The translations under genes were made by a program, and so were the position numbers. From NCBI GenBank assembly GCA_017744355.1, contig JAGIBK010000003.1:242547-306546 (forward strand): 64,000 nucleotides of DNA. Reading direction: 5' to 3'. Under the pieces are notes generated by a model that saw nothing but the letters and a program-made list of their open reading frames with translations, had not been told where the DNA came from and did not search any database. Origin of the DNA: a bacterium (GTDB lineage Bacteria; Cyanobacteriota; Sericytochromatia; S15B-MN24; UBA4093). Positions 16,466-25,033 of the stretch are shown here, piece after piece. The stretch's first letter is position 1; each line of letters opens with the position of its first letter.

Positions 16466-17131
16466 ATGCTGACCGACGCAGAGATCCACGATTCCGTCGC
16501 CGCGGCCCTGACCCGCGACCCTAGGGTGAGGGCCCAGAGCGAAGGGGGGGCCGTCAAGATCCGCTGTCAGGGCGGGACGGTGCTACTCGAAGGGTTGGTC
16601 GAAAGCCTCGGCGAGAAGATGACCTGCGAGCGGCTGATCCAGGAGGTGCGCGGGGTCCAGGAGGTCATCAACCACCTCAAGCTGCGGCCGATACCGGTGC
16701 GCACCGACGACCAGATCCTCGCCCACGTCCGCAACGGCCTGGAAGAGGACCCCTACATCGACGAGAAGAAGCTCTCGATCCACGTCGAGAACGGGGTGGT
16801 GACGCTCACGGGCAGCCAGGACGCCCTGGCCAAGAAGCGCCTGGCGGGGCTCATCGCCTGGTGGGTCGCGGGGGTGGCCGACGTTCGCAACCAGATCGCC
16901 GTCGAGCCCCACGAGGACGACTCGGACGACGAGATCACCAACGCCGTCCGGGTGGCCTTCGACAAGGACAAGCTGATCGACTCCCTGCGCTTCCAGGTGA
17001 CGACCCGGGGCGGGGTGGTCTACCTCTCGGGCGTCGCCCGCTCCAGCGCCGAGCGCCAGGCCGCCGTGGACGACGTCTGGGCGGTGTGGGGGGTGCGCGA
17101 CGTGCACACGGAGGTCGCCATCGAGGCGTGA
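16466..17131 (+). CDS. Three-BON-domain protein
   Basis: A 221-residue protein made of three BON domains (about 5-75, 80-148 and 150-221). Each shows the pattern helix, then V-x-V-x-x-G-x-V-x-L-x-[46 protein letters not shown] domains bind phospholipid or support envelope and osmotic-stress functions. Here no signal peptide precedes them, so location is unclear; it may be cytoplasmic or membrane-surface. GAGGAGGGA precedes the ATG. The cyclophilin gene follows by 71 bp. Confidence 0.85.
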   Translation: MLTDAEIHDSVAAALTRDPRVRAQSEGGAVKIRCQGGTVLLEGLVESLGEKMTCERLIQEVRGVQEVINHLKLRPIPVRTDDQILAHVRNGLEEDPYIDEKKLSIHVENGVVTLTGSQDALAKKRLAGLIAWWVAGVADVRNQIAVEPHEDDSDDEITNAVRVAFDKDKLIDSLRFQVTTRGGVVYLSGVARSSAERQAAVDDVWAVWGVRDVHTEVAIEA

Positions 17132-17202
17132 CGTTGCCCGACCGGCGCGCGCATGCCACAATGGGCTTTCGGTCCCCCTCAAATGTAGCGAGTGCTTTCC
17201 CC

Positions 17203-17628
17203 ATGAAAAAAGCCATCATCACCACCGCCAAGGGCGATATCGAGATCGAGCTCTTCACCGACGACGCCCCCAACACCGTCGCCAACTTCGAGAAGCTCGC
17301 CACCTCCGGCTACTACGACGGCCTCACCTTCCACCGGGTGATCCCCAACTTCGTGATCCAGGGCGGTTGCCCCGAGGGCACCGGCCGCGGCGGCCCCGGC
17401 TACACCATCCCCTGCGAGATCAACCCCCGCAAGCACGGCACCGGCGCCCTCTCCATGGCCCACGCGGGCAAGGACACCGGCGGCAGCCAGTTCTTCATCA
17501 CCCACAGCCCCCAGCCCCACCTGGACGGCGTTCACACCGTCTTCGGCCAGGTCATCAAGGGCCAGGAGATCGTCGACGCCATCCGCCCCATGGACAAGAT
17601 GGAGAAGGTCGTCATTCAGGAAGCCTAA
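17203..17628 (+). CDS. Cyclophilin-type peptidyl-prolyl cis-trans isomerase
   Basis: A 141-residue single-domain cyclophilin that speeds cis-trans isomerisation of Xaa-Pro bonds. It shows [19 protein letters not shown], the active-site [13 protein letters not shown] stretch, [17 protein letters not shown] and HTVFGQV. No signal peptide, so cytoplasmic. The ATG at 17203 starts directly at the fold. An in-frame ATG at 17161 would add 14 unlikely residues; neither has a strong ribosome site. Confidence 0.92.
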   Translation: MKKAIITTAKGDIEIELFTDDAPNTVANFEKLATSGYYDGLTFHRVIPNFVIQGGCPEGTGRGGPGYTIPCEINPRKHGTGALSMAHAGKDTGGSQFFITHSPQPHLDGVHTVFGQVIKGQEIVDAIRPMDKMEKVVIQEA

Positions 17629-17676
17629 GCCTCCACGCGAGCGTTGCGGCCCAGGCCGCGGCCCGCTAGGATCGAA

Positions 17677-17710
17677 GGGCGTTCCCCGCGCGGGGAACGC
17701 CCTCTTTCTT
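17677..17710 (+). terminator. Intrinsic terminator after the cyclophilin gene
   Basis: A perfect 12-bp stem, GGGCGTTCCCCG and its complement, with a nominal 2-nt loop, followed by TCTTTCTT. It ends 25 bp before the PRC-barrel ATG. Confidence 0.75.
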
Positions 17711-17735
17711 GGTGATCGCGAAGGAGAAAGCCGCC

Positions 17736-18032
17736 ATGCGCGCGCCCTCTGGGATCGGCAAGGCCCTGGCCACCCCTGACGGCCGGACGCATGGGCGCGT
17801 CTCGGACGTGGTCTTCGACCTGGCGACGGGGCTGATCCTTGGCTACGAGATCGTTCGGCCCGACCTCTCCCGGCGGATGGTGCCGGCCATTGCCCCGGTG
17901 CGCGAGGACGCCGAGCGGATCGTGGTCCCCCCTGCCGCCATCGCGGCCGCCACGGAGGACCTCTCGGCCCTCATGGCCCTCAGGGACCCCGTGAGCGGGG
18001 CGATCCTGTTCCCCCTGGCCGAGGAGGACTAG
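17736..18032 (+). CDS. PRC-barrel domain protein
   Basis: A 98-residue protein with one PRC-barrel (about 5-75): IGKALATPDGRTHGRVSDVVFDLATG, here split as GKALATPDG then GRVSDVVFD, with LGYEIV and IVVPPAAI. PRC barrels act as small binding modules in photosynthetic reaction centres and RimM-like RNA proteins; stand-alone copies have no set role. The ATG at 17736 has AAGGAG 9 bp upstream; an earlier in-frame TTG at 17709 lies right at the terminator. Confidence 0.75.
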   Translation: MRAPSGIGKALATPDGRTHGRVSDVVFDLATGLILGYEIVRPDLSRRMVPAIAPVREDAERIVVPPAAIAAATEDLSALMALRDPVSGAILFPLAEED

Positions 18033-18037
18033 CCTCG

Positions 18038-18055
18038 TCGGGGGATAACCCCCGA
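18038..18055. other. Short palindrome before the lipoprotein cluster
   Basis: TCGGGGG and CCCCCGA around ATAA. GGGGATAAC recurs 27 bp later (18066-18074). It could end the PRC-barrel transcript or act as an operator for the lipoprotein operon. No T-tract follows. Confidence 0.3.
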
Positions 18056-18154
18056 GAAAAGAGGGGATAACTCTCTTCCAGCCCCTCACGAAAAATTGGT
18101 AACTTCGGACGCATGACGATCTGATCCTCACCTCAGCAGTCCGGAGGCCCCCTC

Positions 18155-18703
18155 GTGAAAGCCCACTCGATCCTCGTGTTGGTCGGCGCGGCCCTGGTCG
18201 CCAGTTGCGCGACCACGACCGCCCCGTCGGTCGCCAACGGCCAGGCGCGCGTGTCCCTCCTGGCCTCGTTGCAGGCGGGGTCCTTCCGCGCCCAGAGCAC
18301 CGTCGTGCCCTACACCCCTGCCGACGTCCAGCACCTGAGGCTGGACGTCTTCAAGCTGGTGCAGGGCTCCGAGGTCGCGGTGGTGGATGCCGAGCGCAAC
18401 CTCCCGATGACCCTCGACATCGCCAGCGGCAGCCTCGGCAAAGCGATCGAGCTCTCCGGACTCAACCTGGACACCACCTACCGCATCCGCGGCTACGCCT
18501 ACGACGCCCCGGGCACCGCGCACCTCATCAGCAAGGACGCCCTCGTCGACGTGCGCGTCACCCACGACGACCGCCCCGAGTTCGCGACCTTGCCCGTTCG
18601 GCTGATCGACAAGGTCTTCAACGGCGAGGCGTCGTCGGACATCGCCATCAGCAGCGGCAGCGTCACCTACACCGGCAGCGAGAGCATCACGCTGTCGAAC
18701 TAG
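18155..18703 (+). CDS. Surface lipoprotein, founder of a local family
   Basis: A 182-residue lipoprotein: signal peptide with lipobox V-A-S-C (Cys18). The mature part is one beta-rich domain with VPYTPADVQHLRLDVFKL, LPMTLDIASGSLGKAIEL, DTTYRIRGYAYD and GTAHLIS. The same domain opens the NHL lipoprotein at 22348 and forms all of the lipoprotein at 23909; a looser version is in the gene at 20535. It looks Ig/FN3-like, but I do not know a named family. GTG start with GGAGG 7 bp upstream. First gene of a six-gene same-strand run with short spacers. Confidence 0.75.
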   Translation: MKAHSILVLVGAALVASCATTTAPSVANGQARVSLLASLQAGSFRAQSTVVPYTPADVQHLRLDVFKLVQGSEVAVVDAERNLPMTLDIASGSLGKAIELSGLNLDTTYRIRGYAYDAPGTAHLISKDALVDVRVTHDDRPEFATLPVRLIDKVFNGEASSDIAISSGSVTYTGSESITLSN

Positions 18704-18720
18704 CGCACATCGAGGTCCCC

Positions 18721-20274
18721 ATGATCCCTTCTCGCCTCAATCGCCTGCTGGCCGCGACCCTCTGCCTCGCGGCCACTGCGGCGAGCGCCAACGCCCAGGC
18801 CGTCGCCCCTCGCCTGGAGAACAGCCTCACGGCCGGCGGCCTCAACATCGCCCCGCGCTACCTCGACAGGCCCGGCGACGTGGACCTGAACCTGCTGGGC
18901 GGCTTCGTCAACTTCCCGACCACGGGCGGGAGCCTCCTGGGCGGCCAGGTGGGGCTCCAGGCGCGGTTGAGCGATCGCCTCCAACTGCTGGCGAACCTCG
19001 GCCCCCTGAACGAGATCGGCCTGCGCGGGCCGCTGTGGACGGGCGAGGCCACGCGCCTCGGTTGGGCGGCCCACTACCGCTCGGATCTCTACTTCGCGAT
19101 CGCGCCGAGCTTCGGCCTTCCTGCTCCGATGTTCGGCCTCGTGCCGTTCCCGGGCTCGGTGGGGCAGGGCGCGGAGCTCAAGCTGAACGCCATGCACGCC
19201 TGGAACGGCCTGAGCCTCTACGCCTCACCGCTGGTGGCCGTGATGAGCAACCGCAGCATGGCCGGCCTCGACGTCGGCGTCGACTGGACCCTGGATCGCT
19301 GGGGGCTCGGGTACGCCGCCGAGTACCGCCGCAACGTGCACAACCCGCGCCAGGCCCATGGCTCGCTCGTCGATTCCGAGCTCCAGCACAGCGTGGGCAT
19401 GCGCTTCTCGCTGGACGAGCGCAAGTACCTCCAGGCCAACTATTATCACCTTCCGACCGACACCTACGGCATCACGAACCAGACCTTCCTGGTCGGCATG
19501 GGCATGCGCCTGCTGGGCGAGGTTCGACGCCCCACCTTGGCGGTGGCCCCGACGCCCGCACCCACTCCGGTGCCGCTGGCGACGCTGGCTCCAGCCACTC
19601 CGGCGCCCGAGCCCGATCCCACTCCGACGCCTTCCCCCACCCCGGCCCCTCGGGCCGTCGAGGCCGAGGTCTGGCGTCTCGAAGGGCGCCTGTTCAGCTC
19701 CAAGCTGCCTGGAGGCAATCCGGGCAAGGCCTTGCCCGTTCACCTCAAGCGCAAGGAAGGCCGCACCTTCGTGAACCTCGAGCTGAGCACCCTCACGGAC
19801 GCCTCGGGCAACTTCGTTTTCGACGGCCTGCGCGGCGGCGAGTACCAGGTGGTCTACCGGGATCGCGGCGAGCTTGCCGACTCGGTGGGGGTCGCCGTCT
19901 CGAACGCGGTGGCGGTGCGCCGCAACCGGCCGGCGCGCGTGGAGATGGACCTGGCATGGGACGAAGCGGCCCTGCAAGACACGCGCTCGAACGGCGCGCA
20001 CGTCATCGCTTGGAGCCGAAAGCCCGGCGCGCCCGACGCGCACTTCCAGGGAGTCGTTCGCTCCAACCCGAACGACTCGCGGACGGACGTCGTCGCCTTC
20101 CCCAAGGCCCCCACGACCGGCACGACGGGGCAGTTCGCCGCCTCACCCCAGATCGAGGGACGCAAACTCTATTACTTCGTCAAGTACTGGAAGCGGGGCA
20201 GCAGCTTCAACGGCGCAACCTATTACGGGCAATCCAAGGTGCGAGTGCTCGGCGCCCCCCAGCCCGGGAGGTAG
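18721..20274 (+). CDS. Outer-membrane barrel fused to a carboxypeptidase-regulatory-like domain
   Basis: A 517-residue exported protein: signal peptide 1-26 ending SANAQA. Residues about 28-275 have the alternating pattern of an outer-membrane beta-barrel (VGLQARLSDRLQLLANLG, GMRFSLDERKYLQANYYHL). A Pro/Thr/Ala linker spans about 283-315 (APTPAPTPVP, DPTPTPSPTP). About 320-415 resembles a CarboxypepD_reg/SdrD-B beta-sandwich (LPVHLKRKEG, TDASGNFVFDGLRGGEYQVVYRD). The last 100 residues form another beta region (RKLYYFVKYWKRG). It may display the C-terminal domains or act as a pore for the neighbouring lipoproteins. The ATG at 18721 has GAGGT upstream and lies 17 bp after the first lipoprotein gene. 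Confidence 0.65.
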   Translation: MIPSRLNRLLAATLCLAATAASANAQAVAPRLENSLTAGGLNIAPRYLDRPGDVDLNLLGGFVNFPTTGGSLLGGQVGLQARLSDRLQLLANLGPLNEIGLRGPLWTGEATRLGWAAHYRSDLYFAIAPSFGLPAPMFGLVPFPGSVGQGAELKLNAMHAWNGLSLYASPLVAVMSNRSMAGLDVGVDWTLDRWGLGYAAEYRRNVHNPRQAHGSLVDSELQHSVGMRFSLDERKYLQANYYHLPTDTYGITNQTFLVGMGMRLLGEVRRPTLAVAPTPAPTPVPLATLAPATPAPEPDPTPTPSPTPAPRAVEAEVWRLEGRLFSSKLPGGNPGKALPVHLKRKEGRTFVNLELSTLTDASGNFVFDGLRGGEYQVVYRDRGELADSVGVAVSNAVAVRRNRPARVEMDLAWDEAALQDTRSNGAHVIAWSRKPGAPDAHFQGVVRSNPNDSRTDVVAFPKAPTTGTTGQFAASPQIEGRKLYYFVKYWKRGSSFNGATYYGQSKVRVLGAPQPGR

Positions 20275-20314
20275 CGACGTGACGACGTTCCAGCCTCGAG
20301 GAAGGATCCATGCC

Positions 20315-20515
20315 ATGACCGCGCTTCGACTTTTCATCCCCGCGATCGCCACCGTCACCCTGGCCGGCTGCTTCTACGTCCCCCTGGGGAGCCTCCCGCA
20401 GCTCACGGGGACCGTGTACAGCCCGGCGGCGCAGGCGCGAAAGGACCTCAGCGTCCCGGGCGTGGAAGTGGCGACGGGCAGCGTGGTGCACAACGGCAAC
20501 GTGACGTTCAAGTAG
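20315..20515 (+). CDS. Small lipoprotein (66 residues)
   Basis: A short ORF with a clear lipoprotein signal: M-T-A-L-R-L-F, a hydrophobic core and lipobox L-A-G-C (Cys19). The mature chain is only 48 residues (PQLTGTVYSPA, VEVATGSVVHNGNVTFK) and may be a single beta-hairpin unit. GAGGAAGG precedes the ATG at 20315. It sits between the barrel gene and the first NHL gene, 19 bp before the latter. No family recognised; a partner or plug for the barrel is a guess. Confidence 0.65.
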   Translation: MTALRLFIPAIATVTLAGCFYVPLGSLPQLTGTVYSPAAQARKDLSVPGVEVATGSVVHNGNVTFK

Positions 20516-20534
20516 CGAAGAGGACGACGACCCG

Positions 20535-22337
20535 ATGCTCTCCAGCCGATTCAAGTACCTGCCCCTCGGGCTCGCCGTCGCCCTGACGGCCTGCACCGCC
20601 GCGCGTCCCGGCGTGCCGAACCTGGACGCCGCCCAGGCGACGGGGACGGCCAGCCTCGCCCTCAAGCCGAAGGTCGAGGCGTCCCGGTACGCGCAGGCCA
20701 TCCTCAACCCCCACACCATCGCCTCCATCCAGCGCCTCGACGTGGTGCCCTACCTCCAGGTCGCTCCCGGTACCTTCTGGGGCCTCTCGGCGACGACGGG
20801 GCTGGCGACGGACTCGACCGACATCACCAAGCTGCTGCGGGCGAGCATGGCCTCGCCCTCCATCGACCTCGACAAGACGATCACCCTGGGGAACCTGCGG
20901 CCCAACGCGACCTACCGCATCTTCGCCCAGGCCTATGACAGCAAAGGCGTCCTGATCTCGACCAACGACGCCAGCTCCTCGCTGACGCTGAGCGTCGGGG
21001 ACGCTGGCACCCAAACGGTCGAGAGCCTCCCAATCAAGCTGGTGGACGTGCCCTTCGCGGCGAACGCCACCGTCGTGCTCTCGAACTCGGGCGGCAGCGC
21101 CTACGACCACGTGGTCACGGACCTGGCCGTGGTGGTGAGCGGCAGCGAGGTCGCGATCGCCAACACCACCACCACCCACGCCTATGGCCTGCATCCCCGC
21201 ACCATGTCGCTGAGCAACCTCCAGGGCAACACGACCTACCGGATCAAGGCCTCGATCCGGGACGCCGCCGACACCCAAGTCGGCACCGCCTCGGTCGATC
21301 TTGCGGTGATGAACGAGACCGCCCCCACCTTCAACTGCCCGATCCCCGTCCCCTACCTCACGAGCACATTCGCGGGGAAATCGGGAACGTGGGGCACGCT
21401 GGACGGAACGGGCGCGGCCGCGCGCTTCAATGCGCCCGGGTACGTGGCAGTGGACGCTACGGGCAACCTCTTCGCAGCCGACTACGGCAACAGCACCATC
21501 CGCAAGATCACCCCGGCGGGCGTCGTCTCCACCCTCGCGGGAACGGCGCTGGCCACCGGGTCCGTTGACGCCACCGGAGCGGCAGCGCGCTTCAATCGCC
21601 CCTACGGGATCGCAATTGACGCCGCCGGCACCCTCTACGTGGCGGACACGGAGAACCACACCATCCGCAAGATCAGCCCCTCGGGGGACGTCTCCACCCT
21701 CGCGGGTCAGGCCGGCGCCACCGGCTCGGTGAACGCCAACGGCTCCGCCGCGCGCTTCTACGAGCCGACGGACATGGCGGTGGACGCTGCGGGCAACCTC
21801 TACGTGGCGGATTCATCCAACCACATGATTCGCAAGGTCACCCCCGCAGGCGACGTCACCACCGTCGCTGGCCAGGCAGGGGTCATGGGCTCGGCGAACG
21901 GCGTCGGGACGGCCGCGACCTTCTATGCGCCCTACGGCCTCGCGGTCGATGGCTCGGGTACCCTCTACGTGACGGACGCGAACAACCTCGTTCGCAAGAT
22001 CACCCCCGCAGGCGACGTCACCACCATCGCGGGCCGGGCTGGAGTGGCGGGCTCGGCGAACGGCGTCGGGACGGCCGCGACCTTCAATAACCCCAATGCC
22101 GTCAGGCTGGATGCCTCGGGGAACCTCTACCTGGCGGATTCGGACAACAGGACCATCCGCAAGATCACCCCAAACGGCGTCGTCACCACCCTCGCAGGCA
22201 AGGTCGGGGTCACAAGCTCGGTGGACGGCCGGGGCCCGGAGGCGACCTTCAGGTTTCCCTTCGGCCTCGCGCTGGACGCGTGGGGAAACCTCTACGTGAC
22301 GGATTCAAACAGTCACTGCATCCGCAAGCTTCAATAG
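20535..22337 (+). CDS. Lipoprotein with FN3-like domains and a six-repeat NHL propeller
   Basis: A 600-residue lipoprotein. Lipobox L-T-A-C (Cys20). Residues about 35-265 contain two beta domains with the local family signature (LGNLRPNATYRIFAQAYD; LSNLQGNTTYRIKASI). Residues about 278-600 are six NHL repeats of roughly 55 residues. Each contains A-x-F/RFN-x-P, A-x-D-x-x-G-N-L-Y-V-A-D, then T-I-R-K-I-T-P-x-G-x-V-x-T-L-A-G; the IRK motifs fall near 322, 377, 432, 486, 541 and 596. Six blades would close one propeller, a typical binding platform for protein or glycan. Located in the outer membrane or on the surface. Short spacers to both neighbours indicate one operon. Confidence 0.85.
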   Translation: MLSSRFKYLPLGLAVALTACTAARPGVPNLDAAQATGTASLALKPKVEASRYAQAILNPHTIASIQRLDVVPYLQVAPGTFWGLSATTGLATDSTDITKLLRASMASPSIDLDKTITLGNLRPNATYRIFAQAYDSKGVLISTNDASSSLTLSVGDAGTQTVESLPIKLVDVPFAANATVVLSNSGGSAYDHVVTDLAVVVSGSEVAIANTTTTHAYGLHPRTMSLSNLQGNTTYRIKASIRDAADTQVGTASVDLAVMNETAPTFNCPIPVPYLTSTFAGKSGTWGTLDGTGAAARFNAPGYVAVDATGNLFAADYGNSTIRKITPAGVVSTLAGTALATGSVDATGAAARFNRPYGIAIDAAGTLYVADTENHTIRKISPSGDVSTLAGQAGATGSVNANGSAARFYEPTDMAVDAAGNLYVADSSNHMIRKVTPAGDVTTVAGQAGVMGSANGVGTAATFYAPYGLAVDGSGTLYVTDANNLVRKITPAGDVTTIAGRAGVAGSANGVGTAATFNNPNAVRLDASGNLYLADSDNRTIRKITPNGVVTTLAGKVGVTSSVDGRGPEATFRFPFGLALDAWGNLYVTDSNSHCIRKLQ

Positions 22338-22347
22338 GGTGAGCACC

Positions 22348-23886
22348 ATGCATCAGACGAACCTACGACTTTTCGGCGCCGGCCTGGGCCTCGCCATGCT
22401 GGCCGGATGCGCCCTGGCCCCTACGATCCGCGCGAATCAGGCGACCTTGAGCCTGACGCCCACGGTCCGGCAGGAAGGCCTCAAGACCCTGGCGGCAGGC
22501 CTCTCGCCCTACACGCCGGAGGATGTCGATCACCTGCAGATCAAGGTCTTCAAGCTGGTGGGAGACAGCGAAGTCCCGCTCCTCGGGAACGACAACCTCC
22601 CGGTGACCTTGGACGTCGCGAGCACCAGCCTCGGCAAGTCCGTCCTGCTCGCCAACCTCCACTTCGACACCACCTACCGCATCCGGGGCTACGCCTACGC
22701 CGACGCGGGCACCGCGAGCCTCATCAGCAGCGCGAGCTCTTTCGTCGACGTCGGCCTCGGCCGCGACGATCGCCCCGCAAAGGCCACCCTCCCGGTCCAA
22801 CTGGTCGATAAGGCCACGAACTACAGCGCGACCAGCCCAGGCATCAGCTTGACGAACGGGGCGTACGTCGCGAGCGGCTCGACGGGCCTGAACGCCAAGG
22901 TGGTCGTCACCACCCTCGCGGGCAAGCCCTCGATCACCGGCGCGGCCGACGGCGTCGGGACGGCTGCGACCTTCTATGCGGCCTTCGGCATCACGACGGA
23001 CGCTGCAGGCAACGTCTACGTGGTGGATCGCAGCAACTGCAACATCCGCAAGATCACCCCCGCAGGGGTCGTCACCACCCTCGCGGGCCTGGCCGGGGTC
23101 ATGGGCACGACGGACGGTGCGACGTCGAGCGCGAGGTTCAGGCTTCCTAGCGGCTTGGCCTCGGACGCCGCGGGCAACCTCTACGTGGGGGACAGCTGGA
23201 ACTCCTCCATCCGCAAGGTCACCCCCGCGGGGGTCGTCACGACCTTTGCAGGCATGAGCGGGGTCAGCGGCACGGCGGACGGCGCGACATCGAGCGCGCG
23301 CTTCACTTCCCCCAACGGGATGGCGGTGGATCGCGCAGGCAACGTCTACGTGGCCGACACGAACGCGAACACCATCCGCAAGATCACCCCCGACGGCGTC
23401 GTCAGCACCCTCGCGGGGGCGAGCGCCACCGGCTCGGTGGACGCCACCGGCACGGCCGCACGCTTCAACAAGCCCTGGGGCGTCACGGTGGACGCCTCAG
23501 GCACTCTCTACGTGGCGGACACCGAGAACTACACCATCCGCAAGATCACCCCCGACGGCGTCGTCACCACCCTCGCGGGCCAGGTCGGCGTCATGGGCAA
23601 CACCAATGGGACCGGCGCGGCTGCGACCTTCGGCACCGTATATGGCTTGGCGGTGGATGCCCTCGGCGATGTCTACGTGGCGGATATGACCGCTCACCTC
23701 ATCCGCAAGATCAGCCCTGCCGGCCAAGTCTCCCCCTTCGCCGGGTATGGGGGGAGCTGGCCCGTCGTGGACGGGGTGAAGCCCGCCGACTCCGCCTTCA
23801 ATCAGCCCCAAGGGGTGGCGGTGGATGCCACCAACAACATCTACATATCGGACACCAACAACCGCGTGGTCCGAAAGATCCAGTGA
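22348..23886 (+). CDS. Second NHL-propeller lipoprotein
   Basis: A 512-residue lipoprotein. Lipobox L-A-G-C (Cys21). Residues about 30-185 are the same domain as the lipoprotein at 18155 (LSPYTPEDVDHLQIKVFKL, TTYRIRGYAYADAGTASLIS). Residues about 188-512 are six NHL repeats with IRKITPAG-type ends. Its blades are very close to those of the preceding gene, even at DNA level. The ATG at 22348 has AGGGTGAG just upstream and is preferred to a GTG at 22339. It lies 10 bp after the first NHL gene. A tandem duplication with domain exchange is the simplest origin. Confidence 0.85.
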   Translation: MHQTNLRLFGAGLGLAMLAGCALAPTIRANQATLSLTPTVRQEGLKTLAAGLSPYTPEDVDHLQIKVFKLVGDSEVPLLGNDNLPVTLDVASTSLGKSVLLANLHFDTTYRIRGYAYADAGTASLISSASSFVDVGLGRDDRPAKATLPVQLVDKATNYSATSPGISLTNGAYVASGSTGLNAKVVVTTLAGKPSITGAADGVGTAATFYAAFGITTDAAGNVYVVDRSNCNIRKITPAGVVTTLAGLAGVMGTTDGATSSARFRLPSGLASDAAGNLYVGDSWNSSIRKVTPAGVVTTFAGMSGVSGTADGATSSARFTSPNGMAVDRAGNVYVADTNANTIRKITPDGVVSTLAGASATGSVDATGTAARFNKPWGVTVDASGTLYVADTENYTIRKITPDGVVTTLAGQVGVMGNTNGTGAAATFGTVYGLAVDALGDVYVADMTAHLIRKISPAGQVSPFAGYGGSWPVVDGVKPADSAFNQPQGVAVDATNNIYISDTNNRVVRKIQ

Positions 23887-23908
23887 CGCACCGATGAGGA
23901 GCTCTGAG

Positions 23909-24463
23909 ATGAAAGCCTTTTCCTTCACCGTCGCCATGGCCCTGATCGTGTCATCGGGCTGCACCACGCCGATCGGCGCGAGCCAGGCCAACGGCCATGC
24001 AAGCGTGCGCCTCGTCCCTACCGTGCAAGCCGGCGCCTACCGCACCCAGGCCGAGATCACCCCCTACGGCCAGGCCGATATCGTCCACCTGCAGGTCAAA
24101 ATCTTCGAGCTGAGCAACGGCTCCGAGGTCCCGGTGGTGGACGCGGGCAACCGGCCGCTCTTGAAGGACATCCCCAACGCCAACCTGGCGCAGCCGATCG
24201 CGTTCGGGAACCTGAACTTCAAGACCACCTACCGCATCCGTGCCTACGCCTACGGTGACGCGGGCACCGCGAGCCTCATCAGCGACTCCGTCGGGGCTTC
24301 CTACGTCGATCTACCCGTCGAGTCCGACGATCGGCCGCAGCTCGCGCCGCTGCCCGTCAAGCTGATCGACCGGGTCTTCGACGGCCAGGCCACCTCGGCC
24401 GTCACCATCAGCAGCGGCAGCGTCACCAACGCGGGCTCGGAGAGCATCCGCCTCGCCCCTTGA
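23909..24463 (+). CDS. Surface lipoprotein, paralog of the 18155 protein
   Basis: A 184-residue protein. Signal peptide ends S-S-G-C (Cys18), a slightly non-canonical lipobox (Ser at -3). The mature domain aligns along its length with the 18155 lipoprotein: ITPYGQADIVHLQVKIFEL, NLNFKTTYRIRAYAYGDAG, VTISSGSVTNAGSESIRL. GAGGAG precedes the ATG. Last gene of the six-gene run; a perfect 19-bp hairpin follows. Confidence 0.75.
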   Translation: MKAFSFTVAMALIVSSGCTTPIGASQANGHASVRLVPTVQAGAYRTQAEITPYGQADIVHLQVKIFELSNGSEVPVVDAGNRPLLKDIPNANLAQPIAFGNLNFKTTYRIRAYAYGDAGTASLISDSVGASYVDLPVESDDRPQLAPLPVKLIDRVFDGQATSAVTISSGSVTNAGSESIRLAP

Positions 24464-24478
24464 GATTTCGAGAATCCC

Positions 24479-24525
24479 TCACGCACGAAGCCTCGCCGAA
24501 ACAATCGGCGAGGCTTCGTGCGTAA
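24479..24525. terminator. Perfect 19-bp bidirectional terminator
   Basis: 24481-24499 pairs perfectly with 24505-24523 around AACAA. It separates the lipoprotein operon from the convergent ribH end (stop at 24538). About 18 of the first 21 bases match the hairpin at 56692-56743, so the two are related. Confidence 0.8.
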
Positions 24526-24537
24526 GAAAAGGGTCGG

Positions 24538-25002
24538 CTAGAGCAGCTCGCCCAGGTTGGCCATCTCGATGGCCGAGACGGCGGCCTCCCAGCCCTTGTT
24601 GCCGGCCTTGGTGCCGGCGCGCTCGACGGCCTGCTCGATGGTGTCGGTCGTGAGCACCCCGAAGATCACGGGCACGCCGGTCGAGAGGGCGGTATTCGCC
24701 ACGCCCTTGGCGACCTCGGCCGAGACGTAGTCGAAGTGGGGGGTCGAGCCGCGGATCACCGCGCCGAGGCAGATGACGGCGTCGTACTGGCCGGACTTGG
24801 CGAGCTTGCTAGCGACCAGCGGGATCTCGAAGGCGCCGGGCACCCAGACGACGGTCACGTTCTCGTCCTGGCCGCCGTGGCGCTCGATGGCGTCGAGGGC
24901 ACCCGAGAGCAGGCGGCTGCCGATGAACTCGTTGAAGCGGCCGACGACGATGGCGAAGCGATGATTGCCGGCGAGCAGCTTGCCGCCGATGACCTTGGGC
25001 AT
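24538..25002 (-). CDS. ribH: 6,7-dimethyl-8-ribityllumazine synthase
   Basis: A 154-residue lumazine synthase. It condenses 5-amino-6-ribitylamino-uracil with dihydroxybutanone phosphate, the penultimate step of riboflavin synthesis, in an icosahedral or pentameric shell. Motifs: [55 protein letters not shown], and GNKGWEAA near the C-terminus. AGGAAGG lies 8 bp before the ATG. Last gene of the riboflavin group. Confidence 0.96.
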   Translation of the reverse strand: MPKVIGGKLLAGNHRFAIVVGRFNEFIGSRLLSGALDAIERHGGQDENVTVVWVPGAFEIPLVASKLAKSGQYDAVICLGAVIRGSTPHFDYVSAEVAKGVANTALSTGVPVIFGVLTTDTIEQAVERAGTKAGNKGWEAAVSAIEMANLGELL

Positions 25003-25033
25003 GAAGGGATCCTTCCTGTGACGGGGCCCTGCG

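Noticed and set aside
21370..23880. CRISPR-like regular repeats
   Set aside because: The repeats are in-frame, about 165 bp apart, encode NHL blades and have no conserved short repeat with unique spacers.
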